This document shows positions 34,974 through 46,465 of a stretch of 64,000 nucleotides of DNA, in pieces. Every line of letters starts with the position of its first letter. Position 1 is the stretch's first letter. The position numbers and the translations under genes are program-made. The notes beneath the pieces were generated by a model. The model did no database searches. It was not told the origin of the DNA and worked only from the letters and a program-made list of their open reading frames with translations. Location: positions 1 to 64,000 of the forward strand of contig NW_006281101.1 of NCBI RefSeq assembly GCF_000203795.2, in the 5' to 3' direction. The stretch comes from Batrachochytrium dendrobatidis JAM81 (taxonomy: Eukaryota; Chytridiomycota; Chytridiomycetes; Rhizophydiales).

Positions 34974-37900
34974 AATTCAAACAGTCGTGAATCAAATCAT
35001 TAATAAACTACAAAAACAGTCCAATATGCCAACTCACATTTATCCACAACTCGATATGTGATGTTCAAATGTCTAATATTCAGACTGTGCTGATTGCAAT
35101 TGTGGTTGTGTGTAAATATCAATCCAATACTCGATTCAATGCTTGATTCAACTTGAGCATGTACAGTTTTGTAGTAATCCATTTGATCACATTGACAGAA
35201 TCAAGCAATGATCTGATTCAACAACACCGAATGATGCATACATATCACTTGTATCAATCAATTGTACACAATCAGTCAATATAATCAACAATCACTGGCA
35301 TGATTGACATGATTTATTCAATTTATTCGATCCATTTAATTGCATAGATCTGACTGGCATTGCAACTCATTGTTGTAAAATCACAACCTCACAATCCATC
35401 ATCAATTATCAAGATTATACACCCGCTCATATATGTCCTTGTTGTATACCGCTGTGATTTGAGTTCGGTCACTTGTCAATTCATCTCGATAGCGTTTGGC
35501 TTCAGCTGGTGATTGAACACCTTGAATATACTGCGTGATATCATTCCACAGTTCAGGCGGTACGTGTGCCTTGTCAAGACTCGATTTGCACCATTGTGGT
35601 TGTTGTGGAGCCACATGTGCAGTCGAAACAATCCGACAAGATGGATTCACTACAAAAAATGTCAGAATCTTGCAATGTCCTGGTTGAGTTGGATCTGCAA
35701 GTTCAAATGATTGTTCTTTGTGTTGGTATAGATTGGGATAAACTACACATCGACCATTTGGTAATTCAAGCGATCCTATATACTGATTTCGCAGTGATTC
35801 TCGATCAGTGTCATACACATCTTCCCAATACATCTCAGATGCTTTTCGACGTTCAAACCGATCAACAGCCTCGCGGAAATCGAGTTTGGGTGTGGTGATA
35901 TTTTCCACGTCGTAGTAATACAGTCCAGTTGCAACAATCGATTCGTTAATTGGACCTTCATTGTGCCAGTTTCCCTTGTCGTATTTAGGTTTGGATGGTG
36001 TCAATTGAATGTTGGTGAGTTTGACAATGACTTGCAGATTACGACCACGCAGTGATACTGGTTTTGCTGATTCATATTTGGATTCAAAATGTTTCGGAAG
36101 TATTGGTACATATACGGGACGAATGACTCGAGTGTCTGGTTCCATACCACCATAGTCTGACTGGCTTGGTGATTCATATCCATTTATGCCATTACGAAGA
36201 TCAATATACTTGAACATTGGATCCATCGTTCTGAACAGACTTTCAAACATTGGGACAAAACATTTGAATATTTTGGCAATGCATTTGTACATGTCTTGAT
36301 GCCATATCGGATTCAGATTGTTGATGTATGAGTTGATGGTCACACTGCCATCCTGTTCGACACGGAATTCACTCGGAAGACATTGGAACTTGCATGATAT
36401 AAACTTGGGATTGCCTCGAATGATGGGCGTATCTGAAACAAGTCGAGTCGATAACAATATATCGCATGGTACCATTTTGGTGTATTTGAGTCGTATATCC
36501 AGTGGTGCAATCATCGTTTGTCCATATACAACACTGTACATTGATGCATCAATCAGATTGTGCACCATTTGACCAGTGTTGTGATTTGATCCATGTTCAA
36601 TATCCGATACATTTGTCATCAATCGCGTGTATACATTGTCAGGTATGCCATTGTCCAGTATATACGTCAGTTCAACAGGTCCTGGGACAATTGTGCCAAA
36701 TCCATCACTGCCACTACAAACAAGCTGTTTGACAAAAACACCGAGTTGTTCCAACGCAAGATTAAATGTTGATGGTGATATGTTCCGATCGAGTGAGTCA
36801 GCCCTCCATTGCTCCACAATATGCTGGTTTGTGATATCGATCCACCACATGGGTTTGCAAAGTATACATTGCAGATACTGGATATACTGCATCTCGACAA
36901 GTGTGCGTGCCTTTCCACGTACATATCCGGCCATTCCAGAACTCATATCAATTTTGACATTGTCGTCGTATGGCCAAATGCTGGAGTTAGCAACGTAAAC
37001 CCGATGCTGAAAACACGTTCCAATGATCTGGTCAGCAACCCTCTTGTTTGTGTAGTCAGTATCATCCGATTTTACAATAGCCGTTAGATTTTCAAGTATC
37101 CCGCCTTGATCCAACTCGGTACGTATTGAACTGTCGGGATGATTGTCGGCAAAATCAGCAAGTGTTTTGAGTAGTTTTACAATATCAGGAACAGGACTGT
37201 TACACAAACGTATATCTCTGCGTGAAAGAATAGTGCTGAGTTGCTTTACAATTCCATATTCTTGAAACACCTTGATCATCTCGGCCTTGCTTGTAGATTT
37301 CTGAATCATGTCGTTGAGATCATTAAACATGCGCAAAGAGTAACCCATATTGAGATTGCACATCGATATCGTCAATTTCTCAAAAATCAACGATCGTACA
37401 AGCGATACAGGAAAGTCGCGCATTTTGGATGCAGCTGATCCAGCTACTTCGATTATGCGTGTTTTTAGTTCAGAGTCGTTGCTGTATCTGACACACAAGT
37501 CGTTCAGTGCTTGAATCAATCCCGATCTTATCAACTCGGCTGAAATCACTTCACAATTTCTAATATCGCATAAACTCTGAATAGCATCAATACTTTGATC
37601 AACCACTGCTTGATCGACACTCCTGTATTCATGCCATGTCAATCCAACCATGTCAAATTTACCAATTGTGATGACTGGACACACATTCATGCATAACACC
37701 ACATACCTGAGCGTATTGACTATTGCTGGAATGATGCCACATTCAGCTGCTTTTACTGGGTTATCACGATGAATATTCCAATACATGGCTTGGAGATTTT
37801 TGATAAAACCAACAGCAACTGAACCATCGGATGATTCCAGTCGTGAAACAAATCCTAATACCACGATGCCAAACTAATGATATTGTTCAATGTCAAGTAT

Positions 37901-38925
37901 ACAATCAACATGACAAGACTCGACACTGTACAAACTGATCCAATATTGTATCATTACAAACATACATTTTCTGTTAAAGATTTTGATTATCGCGCAAGAA
38001 GTATAGAGATAAAAATAGAGAAAGAGACTGAGTCTTTCAATTAGTAAAGTATAAGGTAATAATATATAATCTGCCGCTGTAGAAAAGATCGGTCAGAAGA
38101 GATCTTGAATGATAATCAGGAAGTAGTCACGCAAATTAAAGTCAACAGAATAACGAGTTGAACTTAATAGATAATAACGAAGTTATGTCAGATGATATTT
38201 AGATGATTGATTCAGAGGATATTCAGAGGATGTTTATTTAATAAGAAAGTGTCTTAGTTCTTATAGTAAAAGATTGTTTGAGGCTTGTGGCTCAAACAGG
38301 TAGTATTTGATAATAGGCTATAGTACCCGGAGATAACTTGGCCAATAGGATTGATTACAGCTGTTAGCTGTGTCGTTATAATGGGATATAGTTACATATG
38401 ATTGGTAACTATGAATACAATGTTAAAGTAAGTAGGGTCGTTATAGAAACATAAGGGTCAATAATGATGGTGACGTTATGAATTAGGGGATATACAATGT
38501 GACACACTAGTGTTACATTGTGTTAGAGTTGAATAATACCCTGCTTGGATATTATATCCGATGTAAGTTAATTAGTTGAACGGTTCGTAATCGGTTAGAG
38601 TTTGATTACTTCAACAAAGGTCTGATTTCTTTAACATTTTCATCGTCAATACCATGACAAACTTGCAAGAACAGGCCAATTGCCAATCTGAGCACTTCTT
38701 GATTGGACTCGTGAACAATAATCTCAACCATTGGCTTGATGTCAAATCCATCCTCTTGACTCCAGCGGTTATATTTGTACAGCTTTTTACATGTGTTTAT
38801 CGCCTATATGCATATCGACACTAGATGAGTTGGATGTCAATCGTTGATCGATGTGAATCATGGCTTGCTGCCATTTTGACTTGACGGTTTGATGATTGCA
38901 TGAGCTGTGCAATTTGGTTGCTTAG
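34860..38925. repeat. Inverted duplication arm A (partner 50185-53640)
   Basis: From the CRN 3' end at 34860, through the DUF4246 gene, to exon 3 of that gene near 38925, this sequence is matched in reverse orientation at 50185-53640. Parts of the DUF4246 coding region are almost identical between the arms, while flanks and the 5' part are more diverged. Arm A carries an extra 670 bp (solo LTR plus target duplication) that arm B lacks. Confidence 0.85.
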
Positions 38926-39556
38926 TCGATGTGATACTTTGAACTCATTATTACTGTACATCATTCTCAAAAATACTGTAGCAAACTCCATTATTTTGAT
39001 CTACACAGCACATGTTGATTATTTTAGTCATGAACAATCCATTATTGTTACAATATATGAATACCTGTAAACTGGGTCGATTATACTCCAAATACTTGAC
39101 TGTGATATCTTCCAGTCCAATACTCTGTAAGCGAGGCGCTACATTTATATATCATGCCATTTCAAACCAACACAAAGTCAGCAACAGTTTGAATTCATCA
39201 ATAATACAATGACTACTAAACTTACTGTAATTCTGTTTTCTCAACTTCATTATCAATACAAGCAGTCTACCCCATATTTCATCAGCCTTGTGTAGTTGAG
39301 CATCCGTTGTTAATAGTTTCAAATCATCCAGGTGTTGAATCAACTCTTTCATGTTATCAATCCACTCCATGTTTGATAAAATTAGTAAAGTTGAATTTTG
39401 ATCAAATTTTGATTTGACAATTTCATTCATGCGAATGTCCAACAATTTCCAACAATTGTTCATGTTTGGATTGTTGTAAAACACACAAACGAGTTGTTCC
39501 ATTTTAGTATTGTTTTGATCAGTTTGTTGTAACAAAATTGGATTGTTATCAAACAT
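35402..39556 (-). pseudogene. Armadillo-like repeat protein with C-terminal DUF4246 domain, interrupted by a solo LTR
   Basis: Inferred exons: 39556-39226 (ATG start), 39138-39065, 39000 to about 38890 (donor unclear), 38803 to the insertion, and 37873-35402. The N-terminal part is helical and armadillo-like (for example AAECGIIPAIVNTLR). The last exon (823 codons) continues with the repeats and then DUF4246, a fungal domain. It has WWIDITNQHIVEQWRAD, the WHNEG...ESIVATGLYYYDVENI segment near 35960-35900, and YQHKEQSFELADPTQPGH near 35735-35685. The HxE and distal His of these segments resemble a cupin/2-oxoglutarate oxygenase site; that is an inference. A 665-bp solo LTR sits inside the last codon of exon 4, next to the donor, so a normal full-length product is unlikely. 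The long last exon itself has no stop. Whether a shorter product is made from it is unknown; its first codons lack an ATG. Confidence 0.75.
37972..38636. mobile_element. Solo LTR with 5-bp target-site duplication
   Basis: The 665-bp element starts TGTTAAAGA and ends TCTTTAACA, a 9-bp inverted terminal repeat of the TG...CA type. It is flanked by TTTTC at 37967-37971 and 38637-38641. The paralogous locus at 50470-50490 has one copy of the target (GAAAA) and no insertion, which proves insertion after the duplication or loss in one arm. No coding frame. It is unrelated to the LTRs at 61401-64000. Confidence 0.88.
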
Positions 39557-41980
39557 GCATTTAGAAATACTGTAAATTAATATTCTGAATGTGATCGTTG
39601 TGGATTTGGTTTAATAAACAAACTAGTTTACTACAACACATGGTAATGGATTACTAAACATCATCATAAATCAGATGGACTGGACTGTGATGAGATGAGA
39701 TCAATGACAATCGCATTACAAATAGTATGTGGTGATTAAACCATCGAGTATTTCCAAATACAAACTTGAATGAAAAGTCTTGCCACAATACTGATCAACT
39801 GTATTACTGTTTACACTGTGGTATTATTGATGTATTGGAATATTTGGTGTTTAGATACACAATGATTGTTGGAATATCCAGACGGATACTCCTAAGTGAT
39901 AATCTGTGACAAAGCTAATTCTAGTAGCGCACACTTTGAATCTCCAAATTAAACCCTTCATCACCACCAATCCATATGCTCCAAACTCCATTATCCTCAT
40001 CTCTAGGATTCGAGTCCCCAGTAACGGGTAAATGGTATCATTATTAAATTGACTAATTACAGAAATCAATCCCATTGGCTCAACTACTTTTCGTTTACAA
40101 CCGCTAACTATCAAACGTGTTATTTGTTCGTATCACAAGACAAACAATCAACTACTATAAAGCCAAGATATTTTCTTATCAATAAACAACTCTTCAACTA
40201 TTTCAACCATCTAATTAACTTATCACTTCTCTTCACTACTCTTGAAAAGACCAAGTCTGTTGATCTTGGATTAAAGTGCAAACTTCCTTTTTTATTTTAC
40301 ACTTCTGATTTGTTCTCTTCTGATAACTACTAACAGTATCAGACTATACTCTACTTTATACATTTAAATTTATACAAATCACGAAGCTCTAAAAATTCTG
40401 ACAGTATACATGGAACATTGATATCAGTTTCTTGACCGTCAATTACTGCTAAATGTGTCCATAGTTGTCACACACTGTTTATTCGAGATGTGCAATCCTG
40501 GATAAAAGACTTGGTATACAATAGTGGATGGCCTGAAATGATTGGTTGCTTACCGTGCCAGATTCATGCTCTGACTCGAACAAACACAATTGATGAGATT
40601 CACCCATGATCACTGCTATATTTTGTCCAAGATTGTAAAAATGAATCAATGTCATTAAAACTGAAACTGAATAAATAGTACTTGAAAGTTGCAATGATTT
40701 GGTTGAATTTTGTGTAGTACATGCCAACATCTAGTCAGCGTTCATTTATTGCAATCAATAACTTGCTGAATTCGATAAAATCAATACTTGAACTCATGTT
40801 TTACACCTACATTTATGACTGATAAATAGTAAAATGTAAATACTAGCCAGGTTTTTAAAACTTGATTCTTGCACGAGCCGACTCGTCCAACTTTCCACCC
40901 CATTCTGACACAATGATTCAAGTTCATCATAGTTTGCAATGCGTTTGTTGTAGCGCTGTCCAATGACCTTGCTTGCCAAATCCGTTTGATCATGATTGGT
41001 ACCGCAGAATATCTGTTTAATCGATGTTTTCAATGCAGAATTGACATCAATGGCCATAGAACACCTTGGATGATCATAGAGTGAACCATGAAAATACAGA
41101 GAATCTGATGCAGAAACAAAATACGTTGAATCTGGAACAGAACTAATGCTAAACATCAGTATTTCTGTAGACAAAACACAATCATGACAAGAATTGCAAA
41201 TCCAGAACAACAGGATGTGACTATTGTACAGAACTTGCATCAAAACCTTGTTTGAGGACTTGTTTCAAAACTGGATGTAATGTATTTTGGGTTGACGGAA
41301 ATGAATATTCAAAATCGTTGACCAATTGCATGAAAACAGGAATCACAATCCCAATCAGAATTGAAATTGGACACATTAAAGTCATTTGTCATCATATCCC
41401 ATGTCCAGACACCAGTATTCAAAATAGTAAATAGTCGGTGGTTATTGAAAATAATCAATATTTGCCAAAATCCCAGCAATACAATCATGATAACTTACTG
41501 GCTACCTCAAATCAGCAAATCGTTTGAAAATAATACCACAATAACTATCAAACATACTTTGAATGTAATTGATGATTCACCAACAATACCACTGGATGCG
41601 GTAGATTTGGAATATCAGATACAACAAGTCAAGTGTCGACATGGAAAACGATGAACTGGATGTGTTTTTCCAGCATTTGCTTGACTCAAGAAATGGTGCT
41701 GGGTTCCATCAAGATTACGGATTCATAGTATGATATATTTAACATATTTGGCGTCTACATCGGCACTCATTACCATTTGATACAATTTATGCTGTAATGT
41801 GTGCTGTTTTTCCATCACTTTACCAAGAACATCTGAATCGCTAAATACATGATGAGTCATTCGGTCTACATTGATCTGAGCGTCCGTTACAGTGTGATGA
41901 TGACTTTTGATCAAAGTACTAAGCCAGAATGTAAAATATACATACAATACAATGTCTCGTAGTAACTCTTGTTCAGCAAC
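39557..41980. other. Stretch with worn gene relics, no supportable gene
   Basis: At 39740-39870 (plus) there is a copy of an ankyrin-like relic also found inverted at 44990-45125. At 41243-40794 (minus) a 149-codon frame is open (DSTYFVSASDSLYFHGSL), but its first codons are weak and no family is recognised. Frames at 40479-40730 and 41723-41947 may be exons of lost genes. The part at about 40295-40403 is related to the small inverted-repeat element at 60223-60344. Confidence 0.45.
40295..40403. repeat. Diverged copy of the small inverted-repeat element
   Basis: GATTTGTTCTCTTCTGATA, then CTACTAACAG, and at the right end ACAAATCACGAAGCTCT to TTCTGACAG match 60223-60344. The left terminal repeat is not recognisable. 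Confidence 0.5.
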
Positions 41981-42304
41981 TCATTGATTCAATGATAAAG
42001 TGGCTTGTATTGATTTTGAATGATACTTTTCATCAACGAATTGAATGTTTGATTTCAAGAGTTTGTTGGGATCTACTTTGATTGGGTTGTCCAACTTGAG
42101 CATATATCGAGGTATGATTTCATGAGTAATAGGTTCAATATCATTGCACAAATAGTGGGTTGCTGCTTTTACAAGATGGTTGGTTAGATTTCGTTCAACA
42201 ACATGATACTTTTGACCGTTTTTAGGTTTGATCAAGACCGAGTTCACGACCAAAGTTTGTAGATACTTGGATTTTAAGGATGTGGTTGTGATGTGTAATG
42301 TCAT
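41981..42304 (-). CDS. Hypothetical protein
   Basis: The longest frame begins at a TTG. The first ATG is at 42304, giving 107 residues (MTLHITTTSLKSKYLQTL... to ...QATLSLNQ). The sequence is not low-complexity and has ordinary amino-acid use. It lies divergent to the ORF at 42560-43210, with about 250 bp between them. No signal peptide, membrane segment or family motif is visible. A frame at 41947-41723 may be a continuation after a frameshift or intron. Confidence 0.4.
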   Translation of the reverse strand: MTLHITTTSLKSKYLQTLVVNSVLIKPKNGQKYHVVERNLTNHLVKAATHYLCNDIEPITHEIIPRYMLKLDNPIKVDPNKLLKSNIQFVDEKYHSKSIQATLSLNQ

Positions 42305-42559
42305 TGTGGTGGTTTTGAATAAACCCAAGAAAATACATTTTGGAATGGTATCAACAAACAATTGGATTGGATTTATTTTCTATTATTATTTAAACTCGTT
42401 GAAAATGTTGGAAGCCTGTTGGAAACCTGTTACAAAGTAATTCTGATTTGGACAAAAATAGTGGTTCAATTGGCTCATACAGAGTCCATTACGAGATGCT
42501 CGGATTGAGTTTTGTCGTTGATTTATTGTTGCCATTAGGAAAACCCCAATAACAATATC

Positions 42560-43210
42560 ATGGAAATGGTTGGATCAACGGTGAACATTGATGTTAAACT
42601 CGTCAAAGTCAAGTTGCGGTTTACAAAACGTATCCAAGGATTCAGGAGTCGAGTTGAAGCAACAAAGGCGTACAAGCAACTGATTCAACTACAAATAGAG
42701 CATTGGAACCAAACAAGCAAGTTAAAGCGACAGTTTAATAGACATATCAACAAACATCCTTTCCACCCAAAATACAATACAATACAGTGCAAGACACATG
42801 TTCACCAATGTGGAGGAGTTGATGCAAAATATACCGAAGAAATCACCAACCAAAACATTGGATATTGGCTTGATATTCAATTTGGGTATATGCTGCAAAA
42901 TGTAGATACTGAAAAAACAATTCAATTTAATATTTCAGATAATACATTATTGTTTAATGGTAACAATCAATCCATGATTAATACGGATATTGACATTGTT
43001 TTGGATCTGATTGACGAGAATGATATTATTGAATGCATGAAACGTCATAATTCAAAGTATATTGTTGAAAGTATCTATGAGTATGCTATTCTTGCAAGTA
43101 ACACTGTTTGTTATCAGGTCATTGATGTATATGGAACAAACCGTGTCAATGTATCAATCAACAATCCAATAACTGTTGATGTAATACCCAACACAGTATT
43201 CAATCAATAA
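42560..43210 (+). CDS. Hypothetical protein, 216 aa
   Basis: An ATG start and a stop frame an uninterrupted 216-codon ORF. Its N-terminal third is basic and helical (RIQGFRSRVEATKAYKQL). The rest looks beta-rich with hydrophobic alternation (TVNIDVKL, IDIVLDLIDENDIIECM, VNVSINNPITVDVIP). I see no known motif. It converges with the secreted-protein gene at 43314-44243, 103 bp away. The last 20 codons and this intergenic space are duplicated at 56735-56896, where the rest of the ORF is missing. This shows the two genes moved together. Confidence 0.55.
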   Translation: MEMVGSTVNIDVKLVKVKLRFTKRIQGFRSRVEATKAYKQLIQLQIEHWNQTSKLKRQFNRHINKHPFHPKYNTIQCKTHVHQCGGVDAKYTEEITNQNIGYWLDIQFGYMLQNVDTEKTIQFNISDNTLLFNGNNQSMINTDIDIVLDLIDENDIIECMKRHNSKYIVESIYEYAILASNTVCYQVIDVYGTNRVNVSINNPITVDVIPNTVFNQ

Positions 43211-43313
43211 TATGGTTGTTGACCCATTCACAATACTCGACAAATATCAACACATATCAAAAAGTTTAAATTTATTCAAAATCAAAATCATTGACAAATC
43301 ATCAATCTGAATC

Positions 43314-44243
43314 CTAATTCGGTTCTTCAAATTTCAAACCACGCCTTTTCATAAACTTTTTCAGCTGATGCCTTAACTCCCACACTCTTGCTCCTGCATC
43401 TCTATACTCTTGTTTCAATTTCTTTTCAGTGTCTGGATCGTACGTTGACCCTGATATATCTTCTCCCCTTTCTAGCGCTAGCTGGTGTTCCAATCCAATG
43501 GCTTCATAATCCCAATATTTTTTGTGTTTTTTCTTTTGTACTATTTTAGACTCTACAAGCCTTTGCTTTATACCATCAAAGGTTCTCTGGTATCTTGGGC
43601 TTAATTCAGTCACTTGATTTGAACTAGTATTAGCAGACTCGCCTTCGTTTATTGGTTGTTGTTGGTCTTGACTGGAAGTGCTTGGAATGGGTTGATCAAT
43701 TGGTTGTTTTCGATCTCGTTTTGGAGCACTTGGACTGGGTTCATTAGTTGAACCAGACGCTTGGCTAAAAATGCTTGGACTGATTTCATTGATTGGCCGT
43801 TTCCGACTTCGTTTGGAAGTACTTGGATTGGGTTGATCCATTGGCTGTTGCTGACTTTGTTTGGAAGCGTTTGGATCAACTTCATCAATTGGTCGTTGCT
43901 GGTTTTGTCTGGAAATCAGTAAATCAATCACATCCATTATGCGTTTTCGGCCTTGTTTGAAAGTACTTGGACCAGTTACAGTTGCAGTCGGTTGTTGACC
44001 TTGAGTGGGAGTGTTTAGACCGAGTTGATCCATTATCCCTTGCCGGATTCGGCCGGGAAGACTTAAATCCACTGGTTCTTCCTGGTATTCATTGGAAGTG
44101 CCTGGACTGGGCTCATTGGTTGAAACGGACACTTGACTGGAAGTGACTGATGCTTGGAGTGAACCATTGTTATCAGTCGGGATTAGTATTGCATTAGCGG
44201 TTGCTGCCGCAGTCAGTAAGAGTAAAATATCAACCAATTTCAT
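43314..44243 (-). CDS. Secreted Ser/Pro/Gln-repeat protein, lineage-restricted
   Basis: The true ATG is at 44243 (the frame's first codon, a TTG, is 12 bases further upstream). The protein has 309 residues. Residues 1-18 (MKLVDILLLLTAAATANA) are a clear signal peptide. The middle holds imperfect repeats of about 25 residues of the type P-STSK-R-RK-PI-E/DQ-P, visible also as DNA repeats between about 43640 and 44000. The C-terminal 90 residues are charged and helical (IVQKKKHKKYWDYEA... to ...RRGLKFEEPN) and probably coiled-coil. A truncated paralogue with the same C-terminus is at 56897-57470. No enzyme motif. Together with the genes at 48955-49848 and 55152-55793 it belongs to a set of secreted proteins starting MKL, with a Thr/Ser-rich spacer and a helical tail. 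A role at the host interface is an inference. Confidence 0.75.
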   Translation of the reverse strand: MKLVDILLLLTAAATANAILIPTDNNGSLQASVTSSQVSVSTNEPSPGTSNEYQEEPVDLSLPGRIRQGIMDQLGLNTPTQGQQPTATVTGPSTFKQGRKRIMDVIDLLISRQNQQRPIDEVDPNASKQSQQQPMDQPNPSTSKRSRKRPINEISPSIFSQASGSTNEPSPSAPKRDRKQPIDQPIPSTSSQDQQQPINEGESANTSSNQVTELSPRYQRTFDGIKQRLVESKIVQKKKHKKYWDYEAIGLEHQLALERGEDISGSTYDPDTEKKLKQEYRDAGARVWELRHQLKKFMKRRGLKFEEPN

Positions 44244-46079
44244 CAGACTGGTCAATGGGTTTAAACGATTAATACAAAAGTAGAGTGTTGAGATTGGTGT
44301 CGATTATAAAACTGGAACACTCGATTGTATTTGTATGTTTTGTATAGCAAACCAACCCTGACCCTTTTAGGTTAACCAATTATATAGGGCTACTTGATTG
44401 CTTGTAGTGAGCAATCATCAAATTAGACAGCATGTTACTCCCTATCCACAATATCATATTGATCAATTTGATGATCGTGTTGATTGAATTATGCTTTTAC
44501 GACCCTTTGATCAGGTGTATTGAAAAGCACCCTTCAAGAGTGTTGTATGGCCACAAACGCTTTGTTTTACAACCGTATTCATGTATAATGGATCACTTTA
44601 GTATTCATCATGCAGTGATTGTGTTCTGCATTGCAACATACAATGGTTACTACACATTGACTGCATTGTGTGTTCGATATACAACAGCCACCATATGACA
44701 CACAATCAGACTATAATGCTGAATCTACACTTTGCACTCTTAGTAATCATACATTGTACGATCACCAAGTTTGAACCCACATTCATGTATTGTGTTTGAC
44801 TGTCGATGCTGTCAATACAACTCTATACACTCATTTGTTGTGTTCATCACCATCCAACTCAATCTCACCATTTCAATCAATCTTGGTCAATGTTGATGAT
44901 TTACACGCTAATTCATTATTCAATCTTGTCTGACATTATTATTGGCTTTAATCACGTTTGGTTTATACAACTGCCATGATTTGTACTACCATTATCATTG
45001 TGTATCTGATCACCAAGTATTCCAATACATCAATAATACCACAGTGTAAACAGTAATACAGTTGATCAGTATTGTGGCAAGACTTTTCATTCAAATTTGT
45101 ATTTGGAAATACTCGATACTGAGCAAATGATCGATTATGTTGTACAAACGGGTTATTAGCAGTGAATGAGTAATCAACCAAACTGTTTACAATGCAATCA
45201 GACTAAATACACACAATACTGTAAATCTATGCAAGAAACATGTATCAACCAAAATAACAGACATTTCTAAAACCAACCCGTGATAAAGGACGAGTTGGGC
45301 TGTCATATATATAGTTGCATATCTACCAAACAGATTCAGACCGTACCATTATGCATGATATCACCCTGTTGTGGCTCAGTTATATCCGCAACATTGTGTC
45401 TAGTACACATCCAACCCTCAACGTGCCAGAATAAATTGAAACCACTTGCCAATAGATTCATGGCGCTGTACTAGCGTATACGCTTGGTCTGATGGTGACT
45501 AGTTGTATGCCAAACATGAGAGCATAAAGCAGTCAGCCCTAGATGTTGTGCACATTTGGTGAATACAAGTACAGTTGGATGTCACGGATAGCAACAATCG
45601 ACATGACAGTGGACACTAGTGGACATGTACACTGCAATGTGACTGTCAGCAACCATCACCATCAGTGTGTATCATGTGTTTAAAAAGTACTCGCATGCAT
45701 TGGATTCAACACCACGTTTGTGATTGGGGTTGATTTGATTTGTATTGGTGGTGTTGTATTGCATATATCAGTAGATTGTGTGCTGATTTGAATGACATGA
45801 TCATCCATTGTGGTTCATGTACACGATGAAAATCTGGCCTGTTGACACGGCCAGTTTGTTGAACGACCTGCCAATCTCCAATTCAATTATAGTACAACGT
45901 CACTCATTCGATGTATCGGTGACAGATTGCCAAATCTGATGTTGATCATGTTGTGACACAATCAGCAGTGTTTGACGTATACAGTCTACATTGACCTAAA
46001 ATGACCATGCAGTCATACCAATGGAAAAGTCATGGTTTTGAAATACTGCAGCAACAGGCTGTTGGATGCTGTTGTGTCC
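44244..46079. other. Gene-free stretch
   Basis: Next to the secreted-protein start is TTTTATAATCG (minus strand), a possible TATA element, and further upstream CCTATATAATTGG. At 44990-45125 (minus) an ankyrin-like relic (LYYCLHCGIIDVLEYLV) matches 39740-39870 in inverted orientation. No other coding or RNA feature is supported. Confidence 0.5.
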
Positions 46080-46465
46080 GAGTATTTCAAATACATGACC
46101 AATTGAACAATCAGTCAAATATTTGGTATACAATGACAGTATATGCTGTAGTAATGAATTGTATATGTGATGACAACTATCCATAATCAGGGGGACAATC
46201 TGACACTACCTGATCACTGGATACATGACCGCAATTGGGAATATCAACACAGCATACTACTGAGGTTGATCATACACTAACAGAAATGTCTGTATATTGA
46301 TCCACCCTACGGTGTGTTTTCGGCTTTGCTCACCCTACATGGTGTATTTGGCGTTTTCTAAATACCCATTTGGAAAGTGTCGATTGTCACCCTTGAAACT
46401 GCCGTTGTTATAAAACAGCAGTCATGTACCAGATTCAACCCATTTTTATCACACTACTCGATACA
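46080..46465 (+). promoter_or_regulatory. Upstream region of the second protease copy
   Basis: Homologous to the minus-strand region 4566-4960 and to the orphan copy at 24840-25190. It has two CACCCTAC elements (near 46300 and 46340), GTCACCCTTGAA and TTATAAAACAGCAGTCATG just before the coding start. An upstream in-frame ATG at 46424 would add 14 residues; the paralogue argues for the ATG at 46466. Confidence 0.6.

Noticed and set aside
36318..36998. Plus-strand ORFs within the DUF4246 region (also minus-strand ones at 51466-52257)
   Set aside because: They are antisense shadows of the conserved coding exon and are preserved only because the sense frame is.
35402..37864. Translation start at 37864 for an 820-residue protein
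   Set aside because: The first codon is GTG directly after a TAG acceptor, so this is an internal exon and not a start.
44990..45125. Ankyrin-repeat gene
   Set aside because: One repeat-like unit only, no start and no neighbours; it is kept as a relic because a copy exists at 39740-39870.
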